Assembly (NCBI GenBank): GCA_014843695.1
Contig: CM026400.1
Coordinates: 39,190,992 to 39,254,991, forward strand
DNA from: Archivesica marissinica
Lineage: Eukaryota; Mollusca; Bivalvia; Venerida; Vesicomyidae
Reading direction: 5' to 3'
DNA: 64,000 nucleotides
Both the position numbers and the translations under genes were made by a program. The notes beneath the pieces are model-generated. The model had not been told where the DNA came from. It was given only the letters and a program-made list of their open reading frames with translations, and searched no databases. Shown here piece by piece: positions 1 to 15,327 of the stretch; the first letter of the stretch is position 1, and each line of letters begins with the position of its first letter.

Positions 1-2539
1 TCTAATCTGGTATATATCAGCCCCTTATCTAGTCTGGTATCTACCAGCCCCTTATCTAATATGGTATATACCAGCCCCTTATCTAATCTGGTATATACCA
101 ACCCCATATCTAATCTGGTATATACCAACCCCTTATCTAATCTGGTATATACCAGCCCCTTATCTAATCTGGTATATACCAGCCCTTATCTAATCTGGTA
201 TATACCAACCCCTTATCTAGTCTGGTATCTACCAGCCCCTTATCTTATCTGGTATATACCAGCCCCTTATCTAATCTGGTATATATCAGCCCCTTATCTA
301 GTCTGGTATATACCAGCCCCTTATCTAATCTGGTATATACCAGCCCCTTATCTAATCTGGTATATATCAGCCCCTTATCTAGTCTGGTATCTACCAGCCC
401 CTTATCTAATCTGGTATATACCACATTATCTAATCTGGTATATACCAACCCCTTATCTAGTCTGGTATCTACCAGCCCCTTATCTAATCTGGTATATATC
501 AGCCCCTTATCTAGTCTGGTATATACCAGCCCCTTATCTAGTCTGGTATCTACCAGCCCCTTATCTAATCTGGTATATACCAGCCCCTTATCTAATCTGG
601 TATCTACCAGCCCCTTATCTAATCTGGTATATATCAGCCCCTTATCTAGTCTGGTATCTACCAACCCCTTATCTAATCTGGTATATACCAGCCCCTTATC
701 TAATCTTGTATATACCAACCCCTTATCTAATCTGGTAAATACCAGCCCCTTATCTAATCTGGTATATATCAGCCCCTTATCTAGTCTGGTATCTACCAGC
801 CCCTTATCTAATATGGTATATACCAGCCCCTTATCTAATCTGGTATATACCAACCCCATATCTAATCTGGTATATACCAACCCCTTATCTAATCTGGTAT
901 ATACCAGCCCCTTATCTAATCTGGTATATACCAGCCCTTATCTAATCTGGTATATACCAGCCCATTATCTAATCTGGTATATACCAACCCCTTATCTAAT
1001 CTGGTATATACCACATTATCTAATCTGGTATATACCAACCCCTTATCTAGTCTGGTATCTATCAGCCCCTTATCTAATCTGGTATATATCAGCCCCTTAT
1101 CTAGTCTGGTATCTACCAGCCCCTTATCTAATCTGGTATATATCAGCCCCTTATCTAGTCTAGTATCTACCAGCCCCTTATCTAATCTGGTATATACCAG
1201 CCCCTTATCTAATCTGGTATATACCAACCCCTTATCTAGTCTGGTATCTACCAGCCCCTTATCTAATCTGGTATATATCAGCCCCTTATCTAGTCTGGTA
1301 TCTACCAACCCCTTATCTAATCTGGTATATACCAGCCCCTTATCTAATCTGGTATATACCAACCCCTTATCTAATCTGGTATATACCAGCCCCTTATCTA
1401 ATCTGGTATATATCAGCCCCTTATCTAGTCTGGTATCTACCAGCCCCTTATCTAATATGGTATATACCAGCCCCTTATCTAATCTGGTATATACCAACCC
1501 CATATCTAATCTGGTATATACCAACCCCTTATCTAATCTGGTATATACCAGCCCCTTATCTAATCTGGTATATACCAGCCCTTATCTAATCTGGTATATA
1601 CCAGCCCATTATCTAATCTGGTATATACCAACCCCTTATCTAATCTGGTATATACCACCTTATCTAATCTGGTATATACCAACCCCTTATCTAGTCTGGT
1701 ATCTACCAGCCCCTTATCTAATCTGGTATATATCAGCCCCTTATCTAGTCTGGTATCTACCAGCCCCTTATCTAATCTGGTATATACCAGCCCCTTATCT
1801 AATCTGGTATATACCAACCCCTTATCTAGTCTGGTATCTACCAGCCCCTTATCTAATCTGGTATATATCAGCCCCTTATCTAGTCTGGTATCTACCAGCC
1901 CCTTATCTAATATGGTATATACCAGCCCCTTATCTAATCTTGTATATACCAACCCCTTATCTAATCTGGTAAATACCAGCCCCTTATCTAATCTGGTATA
2001 TATCAGCCCCTTATCTAGTCTGGTATCTACCAGCCCCTTATCTAATATGGTATATACCAGCCCCTTATCTAATCTGGTATATACCAACCCCATATCTAAT
2101 CTGGTATATACCAACCCCTTATCTAATCTGGTATATACAAGCCCCTTATCTAATCTGGTATATACCAGCCCTTATCTAATCTGGTATATACCAGCCCATT
2201 ATCTAATCTGGTATATACCAACCCCTTATCTAGTCTGGTAAATACCAGCCCCTTATCTAATCTGGTGGTATATACCAACCCCTTATCTAATCTGGTATAT
2301 ACCAGCCCCTTATCTAATCTGGTATATACCAACCCCTTATCTAGTCTGGTATCTACCAGCCCCTTATCTAATCTGGTATATATCAGCCCCTTATCTAGTC
2401 TGGTATCTACCAACCCCTTATCTAATCTGGTATATACCAGCCCCTTATCTAATCTTGTATATACCAACCCCTTATCTAATCTGGTAAATACCAGCCCCTT
2501 ATCTAATCTGGTATATATCAGCCCCTTATCTAGTCTGGT

Positions 2540-4200
2540 ATCTACCAGCCCCTTATCTAATATGGTATATACCAGCCCCTTATTTAATCTGGTATATACC
2601 AACCCCATATCTAATCTGGTATATACCAACCCCATATCTAATCTGGTATATACCAACCCCTTATCTAATCCGGTATATACCAGCCCCTTATCTAATCTGG
2701 TATATACCAGCCCTTATCTTATCTGGTATATACCAACCCCTTATCTAATCTGGTATATATCAGCCCCTTATCTAGTCTGGTATCTACCAGCCACTTATCT
2801 AATCTGGTATATACCAGCCCCTTATCTAATCTGGTATATATCAGCCCCTTATCTAGTCTGGTATCTACAAGCCCCTTATCTAATCTGGTATATACCAGCC
2901 CATTATCTAATCTGGTATATACCAGCCCCTTATCTAATCTGGTAAATATCAGCCCAAATCTAGTCTGGTATCTACCAACCCCTTATCTAATCTGGTATAT
3001 ACCAGCCCCTTATCTAATCTTGTATATACCAACCCCTTATCTAATCTGGTAAATACCAGCCCCTTATCTAATCTGGTATATATCAGCCCCTTATCTAGTC
3101 TGGTATCTACCAGCCCCTTATCTAATATGGTATATACCAGCCCCTTATCTAATCTGGTATATACCAACCCCATATCTAAGCTGGTATATACCAACCCCTT
3201 ATCTAATCTGGTATATACCAGCCCCTTATCTAATCTGGTATATACCAGCCCTTATCTAATCTGGTATATACCAGCCCATTATCTAATCTGGTATATACCA
3301 ACCCCTTATCTAATCTGGTATATACCACATTATCTAATCTGGTATATACCAACCCCTTATCTAGTCTGGTATATACCAGCCCCATATCTAATCTGGTATA
3401 TATCAGCCCCTTATCTAGTCTGGTATCTACCAGCCCCTTATCTAATCTGGTATATACCAGCCCCTTATCTAATCTGGTATATACCAACCCCTTATCTAAT
3501 CTGGTAAATACCAGCCCCTTATCTAATCTGGTATATATCAGCCCCTTATCTAGTCTGGTATTTACCAGCCCCTTATCTAATCTGGTATATATCAGCCCCT
3601 TATCTAGTCTAGTATATACCAGCCCCTTATCTAATCTGGTATATACCAGCCCCTTATCTAATCTGGTATATATCAGCCCCTTATCTAGTCTGGTATCTAC
3701 CAGCCCCTTATCTAATCTGGTATATACCAGCCCATTATCTAATCTGGTATATACCAACCCCTTATCTAGTCTGGTATCTACCAGCCCCTTATCTAATCTG
3801 GTATATATCAGCCCCTTATCTAGTCTGGTATCTACCAGCCCCTTATCTAATCTGGTATATATCAGCCCCTTATCTAGTCTGGTATCTACCATCCCCTTAT
3901 CTAATATGGTATATACCAGCCCCTTATCTAATCTGGTATATACCAACCCCATATCTAATCTGGTATATACCAACCCCTTATCTAATCTGGTATATACCAG
4001 CCCCTTATCTAATCTGGTATATACCAGCCCTTATCTAATCTGGTATATACCAGCCCATTATCTAATCTGGTATATACCAACCCCTTATCTAATCTGGTAT
4101 ATACCACATTATCTAATCTGGTATATACCAACCCCTTATCTAGTCTGGTATCTACCAGCCCCTTATCTAATCTGGTATATATCAGCCCCTTATCTAGTCT
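2540..4200. repeat. Higher-order repeat block inside the 27-bp array
   Basis: The stretch with rare variants (TATTTAATCT near 2582, CCCAAATCTAG near 2953, ATCTAAGCTGG near 3176) recurs in the same order at +2822 (about 5362-6610). The part from 3127 also recurs at +8915 (12042-13115). At positions I compared the copies agree base for base, so long multi-unit blocks, not single 27-mers, were the most recent unit of amplification. A related block lies at 10381-11250. Confidence 0.8.
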
Positions 4201-7200
4201 GGTATCTACCAGCCCCTTATCTAATCTGGTATATACCAGCCCCTTATCTAATCTTGTATATACCAACCCCTTATCTAATCTGGTAAATACCAGCCCCTTA
4301 TCTAATCTGGTATATATCAGCCCCTTATCTAGTCTGGTATCTACCAGCCCCTTATCTAATATGGTATATACCAGCCCCTTATCTAATCTGGTATATACCA
4401 ACCCCATATCTAATCTGGTATATACCAACCCCTTATCTAATCTGGTATATACCAGCCCCTTATCTAATCTGGTATATACCAGCCCTTATCTAATCTGGTA
4501 TATACCAGCCCCTTATCTAATCTGGTATATACCAACCCTATCTTCTGGTATATACCACTTATCTAATCTGGTATATACCAGCCCTTATCTATCTGGTATT
4601 ACCAGCCCTTATCTAATCTGGTATATACCCCTATCTAGTCTGGTATCGCTTATCTAATCTGGTATATACCAGCCCCTTATCTAATCTGGTATATACCAAC
4701 CCCTTATCTAATCTGGTATACCAGCCCCTTATCTAATCTGGTATATATCAGCCCCTTATCTAGTCTGGTATCTACCAGCCCCTTATCTAATCTGGTATAT
4801 ACCAGCCCCTTATCTAATCTGGTATATACCAACCCTTATCTAATCTGGTATATACCAGCCCCTTATCTAATCTGGTATATATCAGCCCCTTATCTAGTCT
4901 GGTATCTACCAGCCCCTTATCTAATCTGGTATATACCAGCCCCTTATCTAATCTGGTATATACCAGCCCCTTATCTAATCTGGTATATACCAACCCCTTA
5001 TCTAATCTGGTATATACCAGCCCCTTATCTAATCTGGTATATACCAGCCCTTATCTAATCTGGTATATACCAGCCCATTATCTAATCTGGTATATACCAA
5101 CCCCTTATCTAATCTGGTATATACCAGCCCCTTATCTAATCTGGTATATACCAACCCCTTATCTAATCTGGTATATACCAGCCCCTTATCTAATCTGGTA
5201 TATACCAACCCCTTATCTAGTCTGGTATCTACCAGCCCCTTATCTAATCTGGTATATACCAGCCCCTTATCTAATCTTGTATATACCAACCCCTTATCTA
5301 ATCTGGTAAATACCAGCCCCTTATCTAATCTGGTATATATCAGCCCCTTATCTAGTCTGGTATCTACCAGCCCCTTATCTAATATGGTATATACCAGCCC
5401 CTTATTTAATCTGGTATATACCAACCCCATATCTAATCTGGTATATACCAACCCCATATCTAATCTGGTATATACCAACCCCTTATCTAATCCGGTATAT
5501 ACCAGCCCCTTATCTAATCTGGTATATACCAGCCCTTATCTTATCTGGTATATACCAACCCCTTATCTAATCTGGTATATATCAGCCCCTTATCTAGTCT
5601 GGTATCTACCAGCCACTTATCTAATCTGGTATATACCAGCCCCTTATCTAATCTGGTATATATCAGCCCCTTATCTAGTCTGGTATCTACAAGCCCCTTA
5701 TCTAATCTGGTATATACCAGCCCATTATCTAATCTGGTATATACCAGCCCCTTATCTAATCTGGTATATATCAGCCCAAATCTAGTCTGGTATCTACCAA
5801 CCCCTTATCTAATCTGGTATATACCAGCCCCTTATCTAATCTTGTATATACCAACCCCTTATCTAATCTGGTAAATACCAGCCCCTTATCTAATCTGGTA
5901 TATATCAGCCCCTTATCTAGTCTGGTATCTACCAGCCCCTTATCTAATATGGTATATACCAGCCCCTTATCTAATCTGGTATATACCAACCCCATATCTA
6001 AGCTGGTATATACCAACCCCTTATCTAATCTGGTATATACCAGCCCCTTATCTAATCTGGTATATACCAGCCCTTATCTAATCTGGTATATACCAGCCCA
6101 TTATCTAATCTGGTATATACCAACCCCTTATCTAATCTGGTATATACCACATTATCTAATCTGGTATATACCAACCCCTTATCTAGTCTGGTATATACCA
6201 GCCCCATATCTAATCTGGTATATATCAGCCCCTTATCTAGTCTGGTATCTACCAGCCCCTTATCTAATCTGGTATATACCAGCCCCTTATCTAATCTGGT
6301 ATATACCAACCCCTTATCTAATCTGGTAAATACCAGCCCCTTATCTAATCTGGTATATATCAGCCCCTTATCTAGTCTGGTATTTACCAGCCCCTTATCT
6401 AATCTGGTATATATCAGCCCCTTATCTAGTCTAGTATATACCAGCCCCTTATCTAATCTGGTATATACCAGCCCCTTATCTAATCTGGTATATATCAGCC
6501 CCTTATCTAGTCTGGTATCTACCAGCCCCTTATCTAATCTGGTATATACCAGCCCATTATCTAATCTGGTATATACCAACCCCTTATCTAGTCTGGTATC
6601 TACCAGCCCCTTATCTAATCTCTTATCTATCTGGTATCTACCAGCCCCTTATCTAATCTGGTATATATCAGCCCCTTATCTAGTCTGGTATCTACCAGCC
6701 CCTTATCTAATCTGGTATATATCAGCCCCTTATCTAGTCTGGTATCTACCATCCCCTTATCTAATATGGTATATACCAGCCCCTTATCTAATCTGGTATA
6801 TACCAACCCCATATCTAATCTGGTATATACCAACCCCTTATCTAATCTGGTATATACCAGCCCCTTATCTAATCTGGTATATACCAGCCCTTATCTAATC
6901 TGGTATATACCAGCCCATTATCTAATCTGGTATATACCAACCCCTTATCTAATCTGGTATATACCACATTATCTAATCTGGTATATACCAACCCCTTATC
7001 TAGTCTGGTATCTACCAGCCCCTTATCTAATCTGGTATATATCAGCCCCTTATCTAGTCTGGTATCTACCAGCCCTTATCTAATCTGGTATATACCAGCC
7101 CCTTATCTAATCTTGTATATACCAACCCCTTATCTAATCTGGTAAATACCAGCCCCTTATCTAATCTGGTATATATCAGCCCCTTATCTAGTCTGGTATC

Positions 7201-10200
7201 TACCAGCCCCTTATCTAATATGGTATATACCAGCCCCTTATCTAATCTGGTATATACCAACCCCTTATCTAATCTGGTAATACCAGCCCCTTATCTAATC
7301 TGGTATATATCAGCCCCTTATCTAGTCTGGTATCTACCAGCCCCTTATCTAATATGGTATATACCAGCCCCTTATCTAATCTGGTATATACCAACCCCAT
7401 ATCTAATCTGGTATATACCAACCCCTTATCTAATCTGGTATATACCAGCCCCTTATCTAATCTGGTATATACCAGCCCTTATCTAATCTGGTATATACCA
7501 ACCCCTTATCTAGTCTGGTATCTACCAGCCCCTTATCTTATCTGGTATATACCAGCCCCTTATCTAATCTGGTATATATCAGCCCCTTTTCTAGTCTGGT
7601 ATATACCAGCCCCTTATCTAATCTGGTATATATCAGCCCCTTATCTAATCTGGTATATATCAGCCCCTTATCTAGTCTGGTATCTACCAGCCCCTTATCT
7701 AATCTGGTATATACCACAGTATCTAATCTGGTATATACCAACCCCCTATTTAGTCTGGTATCTACCAGCCCCTTATCTAATCTGGTATATATCAGCCCCT
7801 TATCTAGTCTGTATATATCAGCCCCTTATCTAGTCTGGTATCTACCAGCCCCTTATCTAATCTGGTATATACCAGCCCCTTATCTAATCTGGTATTTACC
7901 AGCCCCTTATCTAATCTGGTATATATCAGCCCCTTATCTAGTCTGGTATCTACCAACCCCTTATCTAATCTGGTATATACCAGCCCCTTATCTAATCTTG
8001 TATATACCAACCCCTTATCTAATCTGGTAAATACCAGCCCCTTATCTAATCTGGTATATATCAGCCCCTTATCTAGTCTGGTATCTACCAGCCCCTTATC
8101 TAATATGGTATATACCAGCCCCTTATCTAATCTGGTATATACCAACCCCATATCTAATCTGGTATATACCAACCCCTTATCTAATCTGGTATATACCAGC
8201 CCCTTATCTAATCTGGTATATACCAGCCCTTATCTAATCTGGTATATACCAGCCCATTATCTAATCTGGTATATACCAACCCCTTATCTAATCTGGTATA
8301 TACCACCTTATCTAATCTGGTATATACCAACCCCTTATCTAGTCTGGTATCTACCAGCCCCTTATCTAATCTGGTATATATCAGCCCCTTATCTAGTCTG
8401 GTATCTACCAGCCCCTTATCTAATCTGGTATATACCAGCCCCTTATCTAATCTGGTATATACCAGCCCCTTATCTAATCTGGTATATACCAACCCCTTAT
8501 CTAATCTGGTATATACCAGCCCCTTATCTAATCTGGTATATACCAGCCCTTATCTAATCTGGTATATACCAGCCCATTATCTAATCTGGTATATACCAAC
8601 CCCTTATCTAATCTGGTATATACCACTTATCTAATCTGGTATTACAACCCCTTATCTAGTCTGGTATCTACCAGCCCCTTATCTAATCTGGTATATATCA
8701 GCCCCTTATCTAGTCTGGTATCTACCAGCCCCTTATCTAATCTGGTATATACCAGCCCCTTATCTAATCTTGTATATACCAACCCCTTATCTAATCTGGT
8801 AAATACCAGCCCCTTATCTAATCTGGTATATATCAGCCCCTTATCTAGTCTGGTATCTACCAGCCCCTTATCTAATATGGTATATACCAGCCCCTTATCT
8901 AATCTGGTATATACCAACCCCTTATCTAATCTGGTAAATACCAGCCCCTTATCTAATCTGGTATATATCAGCCCCTTATCTAGTCTGGTATCTACCAGCC
9001 CCTTATCTAATATGGTATATACCAGCCCCTTATCTAATCTGGTATATACCAACCCCATATCTAATCTGGTATATACCAACCCCTTATCTAATCTGGTATA
9101 TACCAGCCCCTTATCTAATCTGGTATATACCAGCCCTTATCTAATCTGGTATATACCAACCCCTTATCTAGTCTGGTATCTACCAGCCCCTTATCTTATC
9201 TGGTATATATCAGCCCCTTTTCTAGTCTGGTATATACCAGCCCCTTATCTAATCTGGTATATACCAGCCCCTTATCTAATCTGGTATATATCAGCCCCTT
9301 ATCTAGTCTGGTATCTACCAGCCCCTTATCTAATCTGGTATATACCACAGTATCTAATCTGGTATATACCAACCCCCTATCTAGTCTGGTATCTACCAGC
9401 CCCTTATCTAATCTGGTATATATCAGCCCCTTATCTAGTCTGGTATATATCAGCCCCTTATCTAGTCTGGTATCTACCAGCCCCTTATCTAATCTGGTAT
9501 ATACCAGCCCCTTATCTAATCTGGTATCTACCAGCCCCTTATCTAATCTGGTATATATCAGCCCCTTATCTAGTCTGGTATCTACCAACCCCTTATCTAA
9601 TCTGGTATATACCAGCCCCTTATCTAATCTTGTATATACCAACCCCTTATCTAATCTGGTAAATACCAGCCCCTTATCTAATCTGGTATATATCAGCCCT
9701 TATCTAGTCTGGTATCTACCAGCCCCTTATCTAATATGGTATATACCAGCCCCTTATCTAATCTGGTATATACCAACCCCATATCTAAGCTGGTATATAC
9801 CAACCCCTTATCTAATCTGGTATATACCAGCCCCTTATCTAATCTGGTATATACCAGCCCTTATCTAATCTGGTATATACCAGCCCTTATCTAATCTGGT
9901 ATATACCAGCCCCTTATCTAATCTGGTATATACCACCCCTTATCTAGTCTGGTATATACCAACCCCTTATCTAGTCTGGTATATACCAGCCCCTTATCTA
10001 ATCTGGTATATATCAGCCCCTTATCTAGTCTGGTATCTACCAGCCCCTTATCTAATCTGGTATATACCAGCCCCTTATCTAGTCTGGTATCTACCAGCCC
10101 CTTATCTAATCTGGTATATACCAGCCCCTTATCTAATCTGGTATATACCAACCCCTTATCTAGTCTGGTATCTACCAGCCCCTTATCTAATCTGGTATAT

Positions 10201-11356
10201 ATCAGCCCCTTATCTAGTCTGGTATCTACCAGCCCCTTATCTAATCTGGTATATACCAGCCCCTTATCTAATCTTGTATATACCAACCCCTTATCTAATC
10301 TGGTAAATACCAGCCCCTTATCTAATCTGGTATATATCAGCCCCTTATCTAGTCTGGTATCTACCAGCCCCTTATCTAATATGGTATATACCAGCCCCTT
10401 ATCTAATCTGGTATATACCAACCCCATATCTAATCTGGTATATACCAACCCCTTATCTAATCTGGTATATACCAGCCCCTTATCTAATCTGGTATATACC
10501 AGCCCTTATCTAATCTGGTATATACCAGCCCATTATCTAATCTGGTATATACCAACCCCTTATCTAATCTGGTATATACCACATTATCTAATCTGGTATA
10601 TACCAACCCCTTATCTAGTCTGGTATCTACCAGCCCCTTATCTAATCTGGTATATATCAGCCCCTTATCTAGTCTGGTATCTACCAGCCCCTTATCTAAT
10701 CTGGTATATACCAGCCCCTTATCTAATCTGGTATATACCAACCCCTTATCTAATCTGGTAAATACCAGCCCCTTATCTAATCTGGTATATATCAGCCCCT
10801 TATCTAGTCTGGTATTTACCAGCCCCTTATCTAATCTGGTATATATCAGCCCCTTATCTAGTCTAGTATCTACCAGCCCCTTATCTAATCTGGTATATAC
10901 CAGCCCCTTATCTAATCTGGTATATATCAGCCCCTTATCTAGTCTGGTATCTACCAGCCCCTTATCTAATCTGGTATATACCAGCCCATTATCTAATCTG
11001 GTATATACCAACCCCTTATCTAGTCTGGTATCTACCAGCCCCTTATCTAATCTGGTATATATCAGCCCCTTATCTAGTCTGGTATCTACCAGCCCCTTAT
11101 CTAATCTGGTATATATCAGCCCCTTATCTAGTCTGGTATCTACCATCCCCTTATCTAATATGGTATATACCAGCCCCTTATCTAATCTGGTATATACCAA
11201 CCCCATATCTAATCTGGTATATACCAACCCCTTATCTAATCTGGTATATACCAGCCCCTTATCTAATCTGGTATATACCAGCCCTTATCTAATCTGGTAT
11301 ATACCACTTATCTAATCTGGTATTACCACCCCTTATCTAATCTGGTATATACCAGC

Positions 11357-11381
11357 CCTTTTTTGTTTTTTTTTGGTTCCC
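11357..11381. other. T/G-rich interruption of satellite
   Basis: Runs of T with GG and a few G (TTTTGTTTTTTTTTTGGTTCC) break the 27-bp period. The same kind of insert recurs at 13130-13141, 14498-14508, 14599-14620, 14683-14730, 14757-14770 and 14898-14935, becoming denser toward the 15328 gap. It is probably consensus error or low-quality sequence. Confidence 0.6.
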
Positions 11382-14300
11382 TTATCTAATCTGGTATATA
11401 TCAACCCCTTATCTAGTCTGGTATCTACCAGCCCCTTATCTAATCTGGTATATACCAGCCCCTTATCTAATCTGGTATATACCAACCCCTTATCTAATCT
11501 GGTATATACCAGCCCCTTATCTAATCTGGTATATATCAGCCCCTTATCTAATCTGGTATCTACCAGCCCCTTATCTAATATGGTATATACCAGCCCCTTA
11601 TCTAATCTGGTATATACCAACCCCATATCTAATCTGGTATATACCAACCCCTTATCTAATCTGGTATATACCAGCCCCTTATCTAATCTGGTATATACCA
11701 GCCCTTATCTAATCTGGTATATACCAGCCCTTATCTAATCTGGTATTACCAACCTTATCTAACTTATCTAGTCTGGTATCTACCAGCCCCTATCTAATCT
11801 GGTATATATCAGCCCCTTATCTAGTCTGGTATCTACCAGCCCCTTATCTAATCTGGTATATACCAGCCCCTTATCTAATCTGGTATATACCAACCCCTTA
11901 TCTAATCTGGTATATACCAGCCCCTTATCTAATCTTGTATATACCAACCCCTTATCTAATCTGGTATATACCAGCCCCTTATCTAATCTGGTATATATCA
12001 GCCCCTTATCTAGTCTGGTATCTACCAGCCCCTTATCTAATATGGTATATACCAGCCCCTTATCTAATCTGGTATATACCAACCCCATATCTAAGCTGGT
12101 ATATACCAACCCCTTATCTAATCTGGTATATACCAGCCCCTTATCTAATCTGGTATATACCAGCCCTTATCTAATCTGGTATATACCAGCCCATTATCTA
12201 ATCTGGTATATACCAACCCCTTATCTAATCTGGTATATACCACATTATCTAATCTGGTATATACCAACCCCTTATCTAGTCTGGTATATACCAGCCCCAT
12301 ATCTAATCTGGTATATATCAGCCCCTTATCTAGTCTGGTATCTACCAGCCCCTTATCTAATCTGGTATATACCAGCCCCTTATCTAATCTGGTATATACC
12401 AACCCCTTATCTAATCTGGTAAATACCAGCCCCTTATCTAATCTGGTATATATCAGCCCCTTATCTAGTCTGGTATTTACCAGCCCCTTATCTAATCTGG
12501 TATATATCAGCCCCTTATCTAGTCTAGTATATACCAGCCCCTTATCTAATCTGGTATATACCAGCCCCTTATCTAATCTGGTATATATCAGCCCCTTATC
12601 TAGTCTGGTATCTACCAGCCCCTTATCTAATCTGGTATATACCAGCCCATTATCTAATCTGGTATATACCAACCCCTTATCTAGTCTGGTATCTACCAGC
12701 CCCTTATCTAATCTGGTATATATCAGCCCCTTATCTAGTCTGGTATCTACCAGCCCCTTATCTAATCTGGTATATATCAGCCCCTTATCTAGTCTGGTAT
12801 CTACCATCCCCTTATCTAATATGGTATATACCAGCCCCTTATCTAATCTGGTATATACCAACCCCATATCTAATCTGGTATATACCAACCCCTTATCTAA
12901 TCTGGTATATACCAGCCCCTTATCTAATCTGGTATATACCAGCCCTTATCTAATCTGGTATATACCAGCCCATTATCTAATCTGGTATATACCAACCCCT
13001 TATCTAATCTGGTATATACCACATTATCTAATCTGGTATATACCAACCCCTTATCTAGTCTGGTATCTACCAGCCCCTTATCTAATCTGGTATATATCAG
13101 CCCCTTATCTAGTCTGGTATATACCAGCCCTTTTTTGGTTGTTATCTAATCTGGTATATACCAGCCCCTTATCTAATCTGGTATATACCAACCCCTTATC
13201 TAGTCTGGTATCTACCAGCCCCTTATCTAATCTGGTATATATCAGCCCCTTATCTAGTCTGGTATCTACCAGCCCCTTATCTAATCTGGTATATACCAGC
13301 CCCTTATCTAATCTTGTATATACCAACCCCTTATCTAATCTGGTAAATACCAGCCCCTTATCTAATCTGGTATATATCAGCCCCTTATCTAGTCTGGTAT
13401 CTACCAGCCCCTTATCTAATATGGTATATACCAGCCCCTTATCTAATCTGGTATATACCAACCCCATATCTAATCTGGTATATACCAACCCCTTATCTAA
13501 TCTGGTATATACCACCCCTTATCTAATCTGGTATATACCCCTTATCTAATCTGGTATATACCAACCCCTTATCTAGTCTGGTATATACCAGCCCCTTATC
13601 TTATCTGGTATATACCAGCCCCTTATCTAATCTGGTATATATCAGCCCCTTTTCTAGTCTGGTATCTACCAGCCCCTTATCTAATCTGGTATATACCAGC
13701 CCCTTATCTAATCTGGTATATATCAGCCCCTTATCTAGTCTGGTATCTACCAGCCCCTTATCTAATCTGGTATATACCAACCACTTATCTAGTCTGGTAT
13801 CTACCAGCCCCTTATCTTATCTGGTATATACCAGCCCATTATCTAAGCTGGTATATACCAACCCATTATCTAGTCTAGTATCTACCAGCCCCTTATCTTA
13901 TCTGGTATATACCGGCCCCTTATCTAATCTGGTATATACCAGCCCCATATCTAATCTGGTATATACCAGCCCCTTATCTAATCTGGTATATACCAGCCCC
14001 TTATCTAATCTGGTATATACCAGCCCCATATCTAATCTGGTATATACTAGCCCCTTATCTTATCTGGTATATACCAGCCCTTTATCTAATCTTGTATATA
14101 CCAGCCCCTTATCTAATCTGGTATATACCAGCCCCATATCTAATCTGGTATATACTAGCCCCTTATCTTATCTGGTATATACCAGCCCTTTATCTAATCT
14201 GGTATATACCAGCCCCTTATCTAATCTGGTATATACCAGCCCCTTATCTAATCTGGTATATACCAGCCCCTTATCTAATCTGGTATATACCAGCCCCTTA

Positions 14301-15327
14301 TCTAATCTGGTATATACCAGCCCCTTATCTAATCTGGTATATACCAGCCCCTTATCTAATCTGGTATATACCAGCCCCTTATCTAATCTGGTATATACCA
14401 GCCCCTTATCTAATCTGGTATATACAAGCCCCTTATCTAATCTGGTATATACCAGCCCCTTATCTAATCTGGTATATACCAGCCCTTATCTAATCTGGTT
14501 TTTTTTTGGTATATACCAGCCCTTATCTAATCTGGTATATACCAGCCCCTTTTCTAGTCTGGTATATACCAGCCCTTATCTTATCTGGTTTATACCAGCC
14601 TTATTTTGGTTTGTTTTTATCTGGTATATACCAGCCCTTTCTAGTCTGGTATATACCAGCCCCTTATCTAATCTGGTATATACGTTTTTGGTTGTTTTTT
14701 GGTTTGTTTTTTTGGTTTGTTTTTTGGTTCCAGCCCCTTATCTAATCTGGTATATAGTTTTTTGGTTTCCAGCCCCTTATCTTATCTGGTATATACCAGC
14801 CCCTTATCTAATCTGGTATATACCAACCCCTTATCTAGTTGGTATTACCAGCCCCTTATCTAATCTGGTATATCAGCCCCTTATCTAGTCTGGTATATGT
14901 TTTTTGGTTTGTTTTTTGGTTTTTTTTTGGTTCCAGCCCCTTATCTTATCTGGTATATACCAGCCCCTTATATAATATTGTATATATCAGCCCCTTATCT
15001 AGTCTGGTATATACCAGCACTTTATATAATATTGTATATACCAGCCCCTTATCTAGTCTGGTATATATCAGCCCCTTATCTAATCTGGTATATACCAGCC
15101 CATTATCTAATGTGGTATATACCAACCCCTTATCTAGTCTGGTATATACCAGCCCTTATCTAATCTGGTATATATCAGCCCCTTATCTAGTATGGTATAT
15201 ACTAGCCCCTTACTAATATGGTATATACCAGCCCCTTATCTAATCTTGTAACTACCAGCCCCATATCTAATCTGGTATATACCAGTCCCGTATCTAATCT
15301 GGTATCTACCAACCCCTTATCTAACCT

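Larger units (their letters stand above)
1..15327. repeat. 27-bp satellite/minisatellite array with higher-order structure
   Basis: More than 550 tandem units of about 27 bp. The commonest unit reads CCCCTTATCTAATCTGG followed by TATATACCAG. Each standard unit contains the 14-bp perfect palindrome CTGGTATATACCAG. Variants have TAGTCTGGTATCTACC, TATATATCAG, CCAACCCC or CCATATCT, and one recurring 26-bp unit lacks a C (CCAGCCCTTATC). Because 27 is nine codons and the unit lacks stops in several frames, the array is open over hundreds of bases on both strands. These frames read as nine-residue repeats (VYTSPLSNL, PYLIWYIPA, and VYTRLDKGL on the minus strand). They are not genes: they stop or switch frame at every 26-bp unit. 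The array runs off the left edge of the window. Confidence 0.97.
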
